Counted from the stretch's first letter, positions 50,635 to 60,413 are shown. The stretch is 64,000 nucleotides of DNA from Planctomycetota bacterium (GCA_020638675.1 JACKID010000001.1:2604001-2668000), one strand, 5' to 3'. The notes: generated by a model from the sequence alone, not told the origin. Numbers and translations: made by a program.

Positions 50635-52944
50635 TCAAGGGCCGACTTTCTGTGCGCGCACGACCACGTCAATCGGCGCATCCCCCACCTTGCCTCCGGC
50701 CGGGTCAAAGCCATGTGACTGTATCAGCGGGGGCGGACCGCGCCGCAGGATCAGTTTCACCTCGGCCGCGTCGGCGCCGGCGACGTCAAAGCTGTACTCG
50801 CGCGGCTTGTCCGGCCACAGCCGCGTATCCTGCCCGAGCGCCTCCGCCCGCCACCATGGCAGTGACCATGCCGCGCCGGTGTTGTCGGCGTATTGCAGCC
50901 CGATGACCTCGCCGTATGTCGCGCCTTCCGCCGCGCCGGTGCGTTCCCCCTCGGGGAAGCCGGTGCCGAGCGCGAGCGGCACGCCCGCGTTCATTCCCGT
51001 CACGGCCAGCAGGTAGCGCTTGAGCCCGTGGCCCGTCGGCACCGCGTGACCTGCGCCGACATTTGTGAGCGCCACCTTCACCCGCAGCCCGTCACGCAGC
51101 ACTTCTGTGCGGACCTCCATCTTTATCGCGTCCTTCAGGAAGTCCGCGTCTTCCGTGCCAACGAAGCTGTGCTTGTGCGCTTCGTTCAGCGGCCGATAGC
51201 GCGTCGCGAAGCGAGCGATCGCCACGCCGTTGTTCTTGATTTCGTCCGACGACATGTCGCCGCTCATCTTGACCGAGATCGGTTTGCCGTCCGGCCCGGT
51301 GACCATGCCGGTCTTTCCCGCCGTGTACTGCGGCATGTGGCAGGACTGGCATTCCTTGTAGTCCGGCCCCGGCTGCGCGTACCTGCTGGCGCGCCATTCG
51401 CTGTATGTCCCCTGCCCGCGGAAGCCCTTGCCGGTGTCGTGTTCGTGGCAGCTCGCGCACAACGTTCCCATTTCGAACAGCGGGTTGTAGCTCGCGCCCA
51501 TGTAGAGGAAGCTCACGTCCGGCAGCGGGCCGAACACGCGCTTGACGCGACCCGGAAAGGTGTCGTCGGCCGGATTCGGGCGCAGCAGCCGGATCGCGCC
51601 CGCCAGGCCCGGCGCCTCCGGGTTCGGGACCGCCTCGATCTTATGGCAGAAGTCGCAGTGGTTGCCCTCCAGGTCAACGCCTTCGGCATCCAACAGCGTC
51701 GTGCCGTCCAGATGAAACTTGTCCAGCTTCGAGGCCAGGCTCGGCGAGTGACACGGTGTGCAAGCGTCTGTGTTGTCGCCGTGCGCCTGTGCAAACGGGC
51801 GTGCGTCACGCTCGAACGCCGCGCGCGTCCAAGCGTTGCGGGCCATGCTCGCGTGACGCGAGGTCTTCCAGGCATCGAACTCGCGGCGGTGGCAGTTGCC
51901 GCAGTTCAGGTGATCGGCCGGGTCGTACCTGGAACGCGGCAGATAAGTCGGGCTGACCCACTCGTAGCCGGCGAAATCCGTGCGGTCCATTGGCCGAAGC
52001 TTGATCGTGGCAAGCGCGATCTTCTCCCGGTCGCGCTCCGGCCCGATGGCGCTGAAGGCCGTCTGCTGCTCAAGCGTGACGATGCCGTTCGTGTAGCCGG
52101 GCTTTCCCGCACACAAAAGCGTCAGTGCTTCGATCTTCTCCAGCTCCAGCTTGAAAAAGCCGCGCGCGTCAGTGACCGTCTCGATCTTGCCCGCTGCGCG
52201 GCGTTTCACGGCCGCGCCGTCTACGCCTTCCCCCGCATCGTCGACCACGCGACCCCAGATGACGAACGTGTCGCCCTCCGGCGCGGTCACCGTCGGCGTA
52301 TTGGTGCGAATGCGGCCTTCTAGTGGGTACTCGGCCCAACCTGAATCCACGATCACGGAAGCACGATCGTCCGGCATTTCCTCTCGCGGCGCCAGATTGA
52401 CCCGCACCGCTTCGCCAAGTTCGACCGGGTTCTCACCGAACGGAAGCGTGTCGTGGTAATAGCGAACGTCGATACGACTGCGATTGCCGTTGAAGCGAAA
52501 CCACGCTCCGCCTCCGTTGCTGACCGCGCGGCTGATATCGAGGCAGGACCAGACGCTGAACCACTCGCCGTTGTCCTGCCGGTGGCCTTCGCCGACGGCA
52601 TACCACGCGCCGCCGTTGTCCTGGTCGTCGCTGCCCCAGGAAATGAAGTGCAATGTGTCGCCGCGAATCTGCAGGTCGACGCGATAGTCGTACTTGCCGA
52701 AGATGTAGCTGGCGCTGAAGTCGGGCTCGCCTAGGGGATCTGCGGGCGGATTCTCGCTGAACCGCTGCCACGTCGGCGACCGCCGCCAACGCTTGATGTC
52801 CTGCTTCCACTGGGCGATTTCGCGGTCCGTGGCGCGTGGATCGTACGTCGAGCGATAGGCGGGAACACGCGGGTCAACCGCAAGCACGGCGACCAGCAAG
52901 ATCAGCAGGCCGATTATGAAGTACCGCTGGGTTTTGCCGTCCAT
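50635..52944 (-). CDS. Pentahaem c-type cytochrome, membrane-anchored
   Basis: A 769-residue protein. Residues 7-24 form a signal anchor (RYFIIGLLILLVAVLAV). Residues about 70-215 are an ethylbenzene-dehydrogenase/DUF-like beta domain, 225-285 resemble a carboxypeptidase-regulatory-like domain (VIWGRVVDDAGEGVDGAAV), and 345-540 hold five CXXCH haem motifs (C348, C395, C430, C496, C532). Residues 545-769 form a beta-rich end. Haem c needs periplasmic attachment, so it is a periplasmic or outer-membrane electron carrier or reductase. ATG 52944 follows AAGGGCGACG. The gene is divergent from the lipoprotein at 53107. Confidence 0.8.
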   Translation of the reverse strand: MDGKTQRYFIIGLLILLVAVLAVDPRVPAYRSTYDPRATDREIAQWKQDIKRWRRSPTWQRFSENPPADPLGEPDFSASYIFGKYDYRVDLQIRGDTLHFISWGSDDQDNGGAWYAVGEGHRQDNGEWFSVWSCLDISRAVSNGGGAWFRFNGNRSRIDVRYYHDTLPFGENPVELGEAVRVNLAPREEMPDDRASVIVDSGWAEYPLEGRIRTNTPTVTAPEGDTFVIWGRVVDDAGEGVDGAAVKRRAAGKIETVTDARGFFKLELEKIEALTLLCAGKPGYTNGIVTLEQQTAFSAIGPERDREKIALATIKLRPMDRTDFAGYEWVSPTYLPRSRYDPADHLNCGNCHRREFDAWKTSRHASMARNAWTRAAFERDARPFAQAHGDNTDACTPCHSPSLASKLDKFHLDGTTLLDAEGVDLEGNHCDFCHKIEAVPNPEAPGLAGAIRLLRPNPADDTFPGRVKRVFGPLPDVSFLYMGASYNPLFEMGTLCASCHEHDTGKGFRGQGTYSEWRASRYAQPGPDYKECQSCHMPQYTAGKTGMVTGPDGKPISVKMSGDMSSDEIKNNGVAIARFATRYRPLNEAHKHSFVGTEDADFLKDAIKMEVRTEVLRDGLRVKVALTNVGAGHAVPTGHGLKRYLLAVTGMNAGVPLALGTGFPEGERTGAAEGATYGEVIGLQYADNTGAAWSLPWWRAEALGQDTRLWPDKPREYSFDVAGADAAEVKLILRRGPPPLIQSHGFDPAGGKVGDAPIDVVVRAQKVGP

Positions 52945-53106
52945 CGTCGCCCTTCGCACCTCCCGCAAGTGTGCGAGGGCGCGCGCGCATAATAGCCCAC
53001 GCAACATGCGGCGAAAGACGGTTATAAAGGGCCAACCGCTTTGCAAAGGTGTTGCGACGACAGATAGCTAGGCTGAATGCGAGAAACGATTCCAAGGAGC
53101 CATACG

Positions 53107-54105
53107 TTGAAGAAGACAATCATTGCCGCGGCCGCCTGCGTCGCACTGCTTGCCGGATGCAGCGCCGAGAAGGACGAGAAGATCGCCAGCCTGCAAGGGC
53201 AGGTGAAGTCACTTGAGGCCAACGTTCAGCACACCAACGCACGCAACGAGACGTTGCAGGACCAGGTCACAGAGCTGGACGGCAAACTGCACGACGCTGA
53301 AACCGAAGCCGATGAATTGCGCTTGAAGCTGCAAAAGGCAAGCAAAGACGACAACAGCGAAGAGGTCGCCCGGCTGAACAAGCGAATCGGCGAGTTGCAG
53401 TCCGAGATCGATCGACTGAAGGCTGCGCCCGTCGCAAGCGAGCCGGAGAAGGACTCCACCGATCCGGCCGAGCCCACAAAAACGCCGGTCGACCCGCAGC
53501 CTGACCCGGAACTACAGCGGAAGCTTGAGGACTTGTTGCCGCTGGTGAAGGGCGAAACCGGCTCGGAGTCGCTGCGCAAGCTGCAGACCCTGTTGTACTC
53601 CGCCGACAAAGCGACGCGCGACGACTACATCGCGAAGGTACGCAAGTGGGTCGAGGACGAGCCGCAGAACAAGCAGGCGCGCATGGCGCTGGCATCCGTG
53701 CTGACCACGCGCTTTCAGGACCTCAAGAACCCGATGGATCAGGGGGCGCTCGCCACACAAATCAAGAAGGAAACGGAAACGGCACTGGAGATCGACCCCG
53801 AGTACTACGAGGCGCAGCACTTCCTCGCGATTCTGAAGGTCAACTACCCCACGTTCATGCCTGAGTTCACCGGTGCGGACAAGGACCTGGACAAGGCACT
53901 GGAGCTGCAGGCCAAGATGACCTGGGAAGATCGCTTCGCAGACATCTACAGCGCCTACGGCATGTGGTATCGCAAACAGGAGAAGTACGACGAAGCTGCC
54001 GCCAAGGTGCAGGCCGGGCTCGACCACGCGCCCCGCAACCAAGGGTTGCTGGACGAGCAGCAGGCGATCGAAGACGCACGCAAGGCGGCCGAGCAGGAGG
54101 GATGA
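53107..54105 (+). CDS. Coiled-coil and TPR-like lipoprotein
   Basis: A 332-residue protein. The TTG start at 53107 is supported by AAGGAG seven bases upstream and by the following lipoprotein signal KKTIIAAAACVALLAGC (lipidated Cys18). Residues about 20-105 form a long coiled coil (heptads of Leu, Val, Ile), about 110-140 are Pro-rich, and about 145-320 contain two or three TPR-like helix pairs (ALEIDPEYYEAQHFLAILKV, and KQEKYDEAAAKVQAGLDHAP). It may be a periplasmic scaffold. Its last codon overlaps the next ATG (ATGA). Confidence 0.75.
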   Translation: MKKTIIAAAACVALLAGCSAEKDEKIASLQGQVKSLEANVQHTNARNETLQDQVTELDGKLHDAETEADELRLKLQKASKDDNSEEVARLNKRIGELQSEIDRLKAAPVASEPEKDSTDPAEPTKTPVDPQPDPELQRKLEDLLPLVKGETGSESLRKLQTLLYSADKATRDDYIAKVRKWVEDEPQNKQARMALASVLTTRFQDLKNPMDQGALATQIKKETETALEIDPEYYEAQHFLAILKVNYPTFMPEFTGADKDLDKALELQAKMTWEDRFADIYSAYGMWYRKQEKYDEAAAKVQAGLDHAPRNQGLLDEQQAIEDARKAAEQEG

Positions 54106-54107
54106 AA

Positions 54108-55379
54108 ATGCGAGACAGCGGACCAATGATTGCAGTAGCCGTCATCGCGCTTCTGGTAGGAGCGATCGGCTGCTGGTTTGTGGTTGGAGCGACGGAGCCT
54201 AGCCCGCCCAAGGGAAACGAGATCTCTGCGAGCGGCAACGCGTCGCTGTGCGGCGCACCGCTGACTGCGGACAGTGGCGGCGAATTGAATACCGATCCCG
54301 GAAAGGGAGCCGCCGACGCCGAGCGACTGCTGAACGAGAGCAAGTCGCGGGTTAGAGAGCTCGAAAAAGAGAACAACCGGCTCCAGACAAACAACGCCGA
54401 GCTTGAGACCGCAAAGGGCGAACTCGAAGCAGACCTCGCAGACCGTGACAAGCGCATCGAAGAACTGAAAGAACTCGCGGCCGGACCCAATCGACTGCTG
54501 ATTGGTTTCGGCAAGTGGGCCGAAATGAAGGAAGTCCGCGAGACTGACTGGAATGATCTGGGCGATGCCTACTCGAAAATGACCCCGTTGCTGAAGGAAT
54601 ACGCTGCGGCCGTCGCAGAGGGCAAGGATGTCGACCCCGAATTGGCACAGAAGATCGGCCAGGAAAACTCGCGCCTGATCGCCTACTACGCGAAGGTGAT
54701 CAAGAAGTTGCCGACGCACAGCCCCGTGAATGGCGAGTTCACACACCCAATCAACATGGTCAACATCCTCGCGGGCCAACTGAACGAAGCCAAGCTTCCG
54801 TTGTCAGAAGACCAGAAGAAGCAGCTTGCCGCATTGGGCGACCAGTTCGATCGGCGCTGGGATGACCTCGAGGTCGGCTACAACGACAAGACATGGGCGC
54901 TGCAGAAGATTTATGACGAGGTCGAGTTGAAGCAATGGTTCTACGACGAGATGTTCAAGGTCACGACGCCCGAGCAGAAGGCCATCGCCGTGCCGCCCGA
55001 GGTGGCGGGGCTGGTCGGACTCGACCTGTACTCACCGGGGCTGATGCTGCAGGCCAGCTTCCAGCGCATTCGCGGCACGGATACGGCGAGCATTCGTCAG
55101 CAACTGAAGCAGGGCATCAGCGAAACCGTCGGTATCTCACTGGAAACGCTCGAGCAGGCCGACTTCGTATTCGATGACTGGTTGAACGGGGCGCAGCTGC
55201 AGCCTGCCGGCACGGAAGAGGCGAATCGCATCCGTACCCTGCCGCTGATCCGCGCCGCACAGCTGCAACTGGCCGCAATGCACGCGCTTGACGACGGCTA
55301 CGTGGTTGACGAAGAAGTCCACAAGAAGATCCGCTATATGCAGCGCATTGCCTTGCTTCAATTGCTCAAGCAGGAATAG
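54108..55379 (+). CDS. Membrane-anchored coiled-coil protein
   Basis: A 423-residue protein. Residues 4-24 form an N-terminal transmembrane or signal-anchor helix (SGPMIAVAVIALLVGAIGCWFVVG), residues about 60-115 a coiled coil (ADAERLLNESKSRVRELEKENNRLQTNN), and the rest (130-423) a helical domain. ATG 54108 is preferred because GGAGG at 54096-54100 then lies 7 bases away; ATG 54102 is too close. It is translationally coupled with the preceding gene, and both share coiled-coil segments, so they probably interact. No named family. Confidence 0.65.
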   Translation: MRDSGPMIAVAVIALLVGAIGCWFVVGATEPSPPKGNEISASGNASLCGAPLTADSGGELNTDPGKGAADAERLLNESKSRVRELEKENNRLQTNNAELETAKGELEADLADRDKRIEELKELAAGPNRLLIGFGKWAEMKEVRETDWNDLGDAYSKMTPLLKEYAAAVAEGKDVDPELAQKIGQENSRLIAYYAKVIKKLPTHSPVNGEFTHPINMVNILAGQLNEAKLPLSEDQKKQLAALGDQFDRRWDDLEVGYNDKTWALQKIYDEVELKQWFYDEMFKVTTPEQKAIAVPPEVAGLVGLDLYSPGLMLQASFQRIRGTDTASIRQQLKQGISETVGISLETLEQADFVFDDWLNGAQLQPAGTEEANRIRTLPLIRAAQLQLAAMHALDDGYVVDEEVHKKIRYMQRIALLQLLKQE

Positions 55380-55429
55380 ATACGGGACAGGGCAGCTACT
55401 ATGCTGCCGCCACACAGACGGAGACAGAA

Positions 55430-56209
55430 ATGGCCGAGAGTGAGCAAGCCAAGCCGGAGCCCGCAGACGTCTCAGTAGCCGAGGCGAAGAGAAAGGTCGA
55501 ATCGCGCGAGGATCTCGACCGCATCGTGATCCACCCGTTCCCGAAGGTGGTGCTGCTGTGGCCGGTCATGGTGGTCTCGCTGCTGTTCTACTTCCTTGGC
55601 GGCGGGCTCAGCGAAATGGACGCGTCAGGCAGCCCCGCAAACCCGCTGGTCGACCCTTCGGCGCTCGGCTGGTGGTGGATCCTGGTTTTCTTCTTCAACC
55701 TGCTCGTCCACACCTTTGACTTCGGCCGAAACAATTTCATCGCGACCATTGCGGTGATCGGCGCGGGCCTTCTCGGCTTATGGGTCTGGGACCTGCAGTC
55801 CGACATTGCGGTGTACGGCGGCATCTACGACTTCTTCCGCGCGCAGCGTCTGGCCATGCACCCGAACTTCTACGCCATGATCGCGGCCGTGCTGGCCATC
55901 CTGATGCTGATGGCGTTTATCTCGACGCGCTTCAACTACTGGGTGCTGGCGCCAAACCGACTGACGCACAAGCACGGCATCCTGGGCGATGAGCGCCACT
56001 ACGCGACGATCAACATGCAGGTTGAGAAGGAAATCCCGGACATCTTCGAGTTCATGCTTTTCGGCAGCGGGCGTCTGATCTTCAAGCCCGGCTCGAACGA
56101 CCAGAACAAGTCGCTGGTCGTGGACAACGTGTTCCGGGTCAACAAGCTCGAGCGCAAGGTTCGCGAATTCCTCGGCATCATCAAGGTCGACGAAGACCGC
56201 TTCCGCTAG
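55430..56209 (+). CDS. Membrane protein with C-terminal PH-like domain
   Basis: A 259-residue protein. Four hydrophobic helices lie at about residues 40-60, 80-100, 105-122 and 145-162. The C-terminal 100 residues (NYWVLAPNRLTHKHGILGDERHY...MFGSGRLIFKPG) resemble the bacterial PH-like (bPH) domain, with the YWVLAPNRL and GSGRL signatures. These proteins are membrane-bound and their role is unclear. It starts 51 bases after the previous gene on the same strand and ends near a strong terminator. Confidence 0.7.
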   Translation: MAESEQAKPEPADVSVAEAKRKVESREDLDRIVIHPFPKVVLLWPVMVVSLLFYFLGGGLSEMDASGSPANPLVDPSALGWWWILVFFFNLLVHTFDFGRNNFIATIAVIGAGLLGLWVWDLQSDIAVYGGIYDFFRAQRLAMHPNFYAMIAAVLAILMLMAFISTRFNYWVLAPNRLTHKHGILGDERHYATINMQVEKEIPDIFEFMLFGSGRLIFKPGSNDQNKSLVVDNVFRVNKLERKVREFLGIIKVDEDRFR

Positions 56210-56218
56210 AGCGCAGGA

Positions 56219-57652
56219 CTACCCGACGACCCCCGGCTTCGGCCGGGGGTTTTCTTTGCGCGCCGCGATCGTCGCCGCCAGCAGCAGCAGCAGTCCCGCC
56301 GCAAGGCACAGCCAAGTCGAGAACTCCAGCGGCGCCGCCGAGCGGCTTGACAGGTCAAGCTCACCATATGGCTCGAACGGAGCCGCGAGCGCCTGACGCC
56401 GCGTCGGCAACTCCGGCCCCTCGCTCAACTCATAACCCGTGCGTTCGCTGGGGCGCACGCCGCTCACGACGCCGATGGCGTTGTCCAACAGCAAGGCGGC
56501 GGACGCTACCGGAGCACGCGAAAACGGGTCGCCTGCGAACTCCAGCACCTTGCCGCTGTCGCGCAGCCGCACCAGGTCCCCCACCGGCTTGCCGTCCACG
56601 ACGGCCGTTACAAGCGGCTGAACGCCGCTGGTCGGCGCGAGCAACTTCCCCTCACCCAGCCAGTCGAAGTCGCCCAGGGGCAAATCACGTAGCAAAGCGT
56701 GCTGAGGGTCCCAGGCGAGCGTGGCCGTGGTCAAATCAAAATCCTCGCCCGCACTCACGCGCACTGCGGGCTTCAGCTCATCGCTGCCGAGCCACACTTG
56801 TGGCGCACGCCCGTCAGGCTCATGCAGTTGCAGCGCTTTGAGCAGGGCTTCGTGAGCGTCGCCGGTCCATCCGTTTCCGGTGCCCACGCCAAAGGGTCTG
56901 CGACGGTAAGTGCGTTTGCCGATCGCGTCGCTGACCTCAATTTGCACACCCGTCGGCTCGTAGAGATAGCTCACGCTGTCCGCCGACGTGCTGCTGGAAA
57001 CCAGCGTTGCACCTGTCACGCTTGGCGCAAGGCCCGCGGACGCCTGCACCAGCAAACGATCGACACTGCCCGTCACGTGGAAGACCACTCCGGGACGGGC
57101 CTTCGTGAGGCGCGGGATTGCGCGACCCAGGTCTTCGGTTCCCGTGGTCGGCTGATTCAGCATCAGCAGGCGTGCATCGTAGTCTGTCGAATGGCGCTCA
57201 AAGTCAGATATCTGCGATGCAGGCGGCCCGGCTGAGCCGAGCGTAACCGCGTTAAATGGCACGCCGCCATCCTTGGTGGAGAGAAAGAAGGTAGGAATTG
57301 CGCCCGGCAAGTCGGCTTCAACCCGCGCCTTCACTTCATCGAGGTTGGCCTGCTCAATGCCCGGCCCCGTGGGCTCCACAAACACTGCGACACGCGAATG
57401 GTCCTGTGTATGCAGCCAGGCCGGTCGCGTCGCGGCGATTGCACCGACCACTACACCTGCGAGCAGCAGCCACAGCAGCAGGTCGAAGTTGCGACGGCGT
57501 TGTTGGGTGGCCTGATGTTGCTGCGCGACTCGACGCCAGATCAGCAGCGTGCCGACTTCGCGCTGCTTCGGGCCCTGGCGCCATGCCGCCAGCGCGATCA
57601 GGATCGCAGCAGTCGAAAGCATCAAAATCGCGGGCCACGCAAGCAGGGTCAC
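56219..57652 (-). CDS. BatA/VWA-type N-terminal membrane domain protein
   Basis: A 477-residue protein. Two hydrophobic helices at the start (LLAWPAILMLSTAAILIALAAW, residues 2-23, and FDLLLWLLLAGVVVGAIAA, about 56-74) around LLIWRRVAQQ, and one near the end (about 447-466), form the BatA-type membrane frame. The rest is extracytoplasmic and has no MIDAS (DxSxS) motif, so it is the non-VWA member of the group. ATG 57652 overlaps the DUF58 stop (57649) by 4 bases, as in MoxR-DUF58-BatA clusters. These proteins are linked to aerotolerance or chaperone-like AAA+ work in other bacteria, but no MoxR ATPase is in the window. Confidence 0.7.
   Translation of the reverse strand: MTLLAWPAILMLSTAAILIALAAWRQGPKQREVGTLLIWRRVAQQHQATQQRRRNFDLLLWLLLAGVVVGAIAATRPAWLHTQDHSRVAVFVEPTGPGIEQANLDEVKARVEADLPGAIPTFFLSTKDGGVPFNAVTLGSAGPPASQISDFERHSTDYDARLLMLNQPTTGTEDLGRAIPRLTKARPGVVFHVTGSVDRLLVQASAGLAPSVTGATLVSSSTSADSVSYLYEPTGVQIEVSDAIGKRTYRRRPFGVGTGNGWTGDAHEALLKALQLHEPDGRAPQVWLGSDELKPAVRVSAGEDFDLTTATLAWDPQHALLRDLPLGDFDWLGEGKLLAPTSGVQPLVTAVVDGKPVGDLVRLRDSGKVLEFAGDPFSRAPVASAALLLDNAIGVVSGVRPSERTGYELSEGPELPTRRQALAAPFEPYGELDLSSRSAAPLEFSTWLCLAAGLLLLLAATIAARKENPRPKPGVVG
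56229..56253 (+). terminator. Terminator of the PH-like gene, inside the BatA-like gene end
   Basis: A perfect 9-base stem (ACCCCCGGC, 56229-56237, with 56242-56250) with a TTCG loop, followed by TTTTC. It lies 20 bases after the PH-like gene stop, within the last codons of the minus-strand gene, so one DNA segment serves both. Confidence 0.85.
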
Positions 57653-58512
57653 AGACTTGCCCCCGCCGGCAACAACTTGCCGATAAAGAGTTGCTGCAGA
57701 TCGGCCTCACTGTCCGTGAGCGCCAGCGTCCAGCCATTTCGCAGTGAAACGGTATTCAACGCTTCGAGATGACTTTCCAGCTCGGCGCGGTAGGCCGCAA
57801 TTGTTGACGCGTCAAGTTGCAGCTCAATCGCTTCGCCCTCTTCAAGCCCTCGCAGCTCAATTGTTCCGCCGGGGGTGGGGTCCAGCTCGTCGGGCGAGAG
57901 CACCTGCACCAGCGTCACCGAGGTCCGTCGTTCGCTCAATGACTGCAGCGGTCGAAACGACTCCAGCGGCTCCAGCCCGTCCGTGACCACGACCAGATCG
58001 CTGGGAGCGCGCCCGTGCTGGGCAAGTGCCGCCGCCTGCCCTGCGACGCCTGTGCTGCTCACCGGCCCGGCATTCGTAAGCTGCTCGAGCAAGCGGCTGA
58101 ATCGCGCGACGCCCTCCACCACGGGCTGCCCCACCAGCGTCGCGCTGCCGCCGCGCTTCAGGGCGAGATACCCGAATGCGGCTGCAGTCCGACGCGCGAG
58201 CAGGTGTTTTGGAGGAGTACCAGCCGCCATGGAACGCGAGCAGTCCAGCAGGATCGTGACGTGCTCTGTTCGTTCGCGCTCGTACTCCCGCATGAAGAAC
58301 TTGCCGAGCCGCCCGTACGCGTTCCAGTCGAGGCGGCGCAGATCATCACCCGGTGAATACGGCCGATGCCCGCGAAACTCGCTCTGCCCCTGTGTGCGAC
58401 CGTGACCGCGCGCGCCCTCGCCGACGCCGCCGCGCAGGCGCAGCAACGCCGCATCCAGCGCCTCGAGCTGGCGCAGGAATGCGGAATCAAAGATCTCGGC
58501 TGTGTCAGTCAT
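57649..58512 (-). CDS. DUF58 domain protein
   Basis: A 287-residue DUF58 protein. GARGHGRTQGQSEFRGHRPY and YSPGDDLRRLDWNAYGRLGKFFMREYERER are the family signature, followed by ILLDCSRSM, a VWA-like metal site. It has no transmembrane helix. DUF58 proteins pair with MoxR ATPases and BatA-type proteins. ATG 58512 starts MTDTAEIFDSAFLRQLEAL. Its stop overlaps the next gene (ATGA). Confidence 0.9.
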   Translation of the reverse strand: MTDTAEIFDSAFLRQLEALDAALLRLRGGVGEGARGHGRTQGQSEFRGHRPYSPGDDLRRLDWNAYGRLGKFFMREYERERTEHVTILLDCSRSMAAGTPPKHLLARRTAAAFGYLALKRGGSATLVGQPVVEGVARFSRLLEQLTNAGPVSSTGVAGQAAALAQHGRAPSDLVVVTDGLEPLESFRPLQSLSERRTSVTLVQVLSPDELDPTPGGTIELRGLEEGEAIELQLDASTIAAYRAELESHLEALNTVSLRNGWTLALTDSEADLQQLFIGKLLPAGASL

Positions 58513-58742
58513 CTACTGTTGGTTCCGCAGCTCATTCATTGCTGACCGCCGGACCACAAAGCAATTCGCCAGGATGGGCAGGATGCAAAAGGATGCTAGC
58601 TCTGGGCGCCGCGCCGTCGCCGTGTTTGAACCTTGTGGAATGCGCCTGCTGCAGCCAGTCCGCATCCGTTGTCAGCCTGTCTATCCTGACTCAAAAAAAA
58701 CGCCGCGAAGCGGCGAGAATTCTTGCGTGGAAGCAGCTTCGG

Positions 58743-60413
58743 TCACTTGCCGCGGTTGCGGCGGTCGTGGCGGATGATGTCCCACACCAGCGCGATGCCG
58801 CCGCCCAGCGCCGCGACAAACAGCAGGATGGCGAAGCCGGGATAGCCGAGGATCGTGAACTTCGTCTGGATGTTCATCAGCATCGCCGCGCCGACGATCA
58901 TCGACCCCACCACCAGCCCGTGGGCAATCCGGTTCGCGACCTTCTGGAAACCCTGGATCAGCTCGCGCTCGTCGATCGTCTGGACCTTGAACTCCAGCCG
59001 GTTCTCCGCCACGCGGTCGAGGATCTTGTTCACCCGCCCCGGAAGCTGGTTGGCGAACTCGTTCACCTCCAGCGCGCGCCCCAGCATGGAGGCCGGAGAA
59101 GTGGACTGCTTGATCATCTTCAGCACCAGCGGAATCGCGCTGTTGCGGATGGATTCGTACGGGTCAAAGTTCGGCGCCAGCGATCGCCCGATCTCATCGA
59201 GATTCATCATCGCCTTGCCAATCATGGTCAGCTCGCTCGGCGGTCGCATACCGGTGTCACCCGCACTGCGCGCGAGGTCCATCACGACACGCCCGAGATC
59301 GACACCTTCCAGCAACGCGCCCTGGTAGGCATTCACCAGCGTCTTGATGCGGTCGCGAAACTCGCGCTCTCTGAAGTCGGCGCCCGGATGCCCGATCTTT
59401 ACGGACAGATCCGCCGCCTGCTCCGGGCGTCCTTCGCCCAGCGCGATCAGCAGGCGCAGCAGACGCTCACGCATCTCGACACTGACGCGCCCGACCATGC
59501 CGAGGTCCAGCAGCGCTATGCGCCCGTCGTCGGTAAGCATCACGTTGCCGGGGTGCGGGTCGGCATGGAAAAATCCGTCGATGCAGAACTGCTTCATGTA
59601 TGCCTTCTGCAGCGTGTCGGCCAGGTGGTTCCCATCGATGTTCGCGCGGTCTTCGTCCGTCAGGTCCGTGATCTTGCGCCCGCGCACGAATTCCATCGCC
59701 AGCACCCGCGCCGTCGTGAATTCGCGCATCGGCTGCGGCACGTAGATCTCGGGGAACTCCTTCATGTTCTCGGCGAGCGTGGCGAGGTTGTCGGCCTCGG
59801 TGCGATAGTCCAGCTCGCGCATCAGCGTGCGCCGGAATTCATCGACGATGTGCTTGAAGCGATAGCGCTCAGCGAACTGTGTCAGCGACTCAAGTGTGCT
59901 GGCGACTTCATCCAGCACATCCAGATCGTCTGCCAGTTTCGCCTTGATGCCCGGGCGCTGCACTTTCACAGCCACTTCCGTGCCGTCCGGAAGCGTCGCC
60001 CGATGCACCTGCCCAAGGCTCGCGGCTGCAAGAGGCTCCGGCTCGAACGTCAGGAAGGTCTTGGCGACCGACCGGCCGAACTCTTCGTGAACGACTGCTT
60101 CAATCTGCTCGAACGGCACGGCCTCCACGTCGTCCTGCAATGACTGCAGCGCCTTGATGTAATCCACGGGAATCAGGTCGCCGCGCGTGGAGAGCACCTG
60201 GCCTAGCTTCACGAACGTGGGGCCCATCTCCTCGAGCTCGCGTGCAAACTCCTCCGGCTTGGGGTGAGCCCGCTGGGTGATGCGACCCAGGTCCTCGCCG
60301 AGCAGATCCTCAAGACCACTCGAACGCACCAGCTCACTGAAGCCGAAGCGCAGCATCAACGACGCAATCTGGCGATAGCGCTTCAGGTGCTGCGGCTTCA
60401 GCGAGATCTTCAT
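58743..60413 (-). CDS. UbiB/ABC1-family atypical kinase
   Basis: A 556-residue UbiB-type protein. PTFVKLGQVLSTRGDLIP (with the KxGQ motif) and AAASLGQVHRA (Ala-rich loop instead of the P-loop), AVKVQRPG with the Lys, FFHADPHPGNVML and LLDLGMVG (DLG instead of DFG) are all typical. Two hydrophobic helices at the C-terminus (about 497-517 and 525-545) anchor it in the inner membrane. It supports ubiquinone or other isoprenoid-quinone synthesis in other bacteria, as an ATPase rather than a protein kinase. ATG 60413 starts MKISLKPQHL; a GTG lies two codons upstream. Confidence 0.93.
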   Translation of the reverse strand: MKISLKPQHLKRYRQIASLMLRFGFSELVRSSGLEDLLGEDLGRITQRAHPKPEEFARELEEMGPTFVKLGQVLSTRGDLIPVDYIKALQSLQDDVEAVPFEQIEAVVHEEFGRSVAKTFLTFEPEPLAAASLGQVHRATLPDGTEVAVKVQRPGIKAKLADDLDVLDEVASTLESLTQFAERYRFKHIVDEFRRTLMRELDYRTEADNLATLAENMKEFPEIYVPQPMREFTTARVLAMEFVRGRKITDLTDEDRANIDGNHLADTLQKAYMKQFCIDGFFHADPHPGNVMLTDDGRIALLDLGMVGRVSVEMRERLLRLLIALGEGRPEQAADLSVKIGHPGADFREREFRDRIKTLVNAYQGALLEGVDLGRVVMDLARSAGDTGMRPPSELTMIGKAMMNLDEIGRSLAPNFDPYESIRNSAIPLVLKMIKQSTSPASMLGRALEVNEFANQLPGRVNKILDRVAENRLEFKVQTIDERELIQGFQKVANRIAHGLVVGSMIVGAAMLMNIQTKFTILGYPGFAILLFVAALGGGIALVWDIIRHDRRNRGK

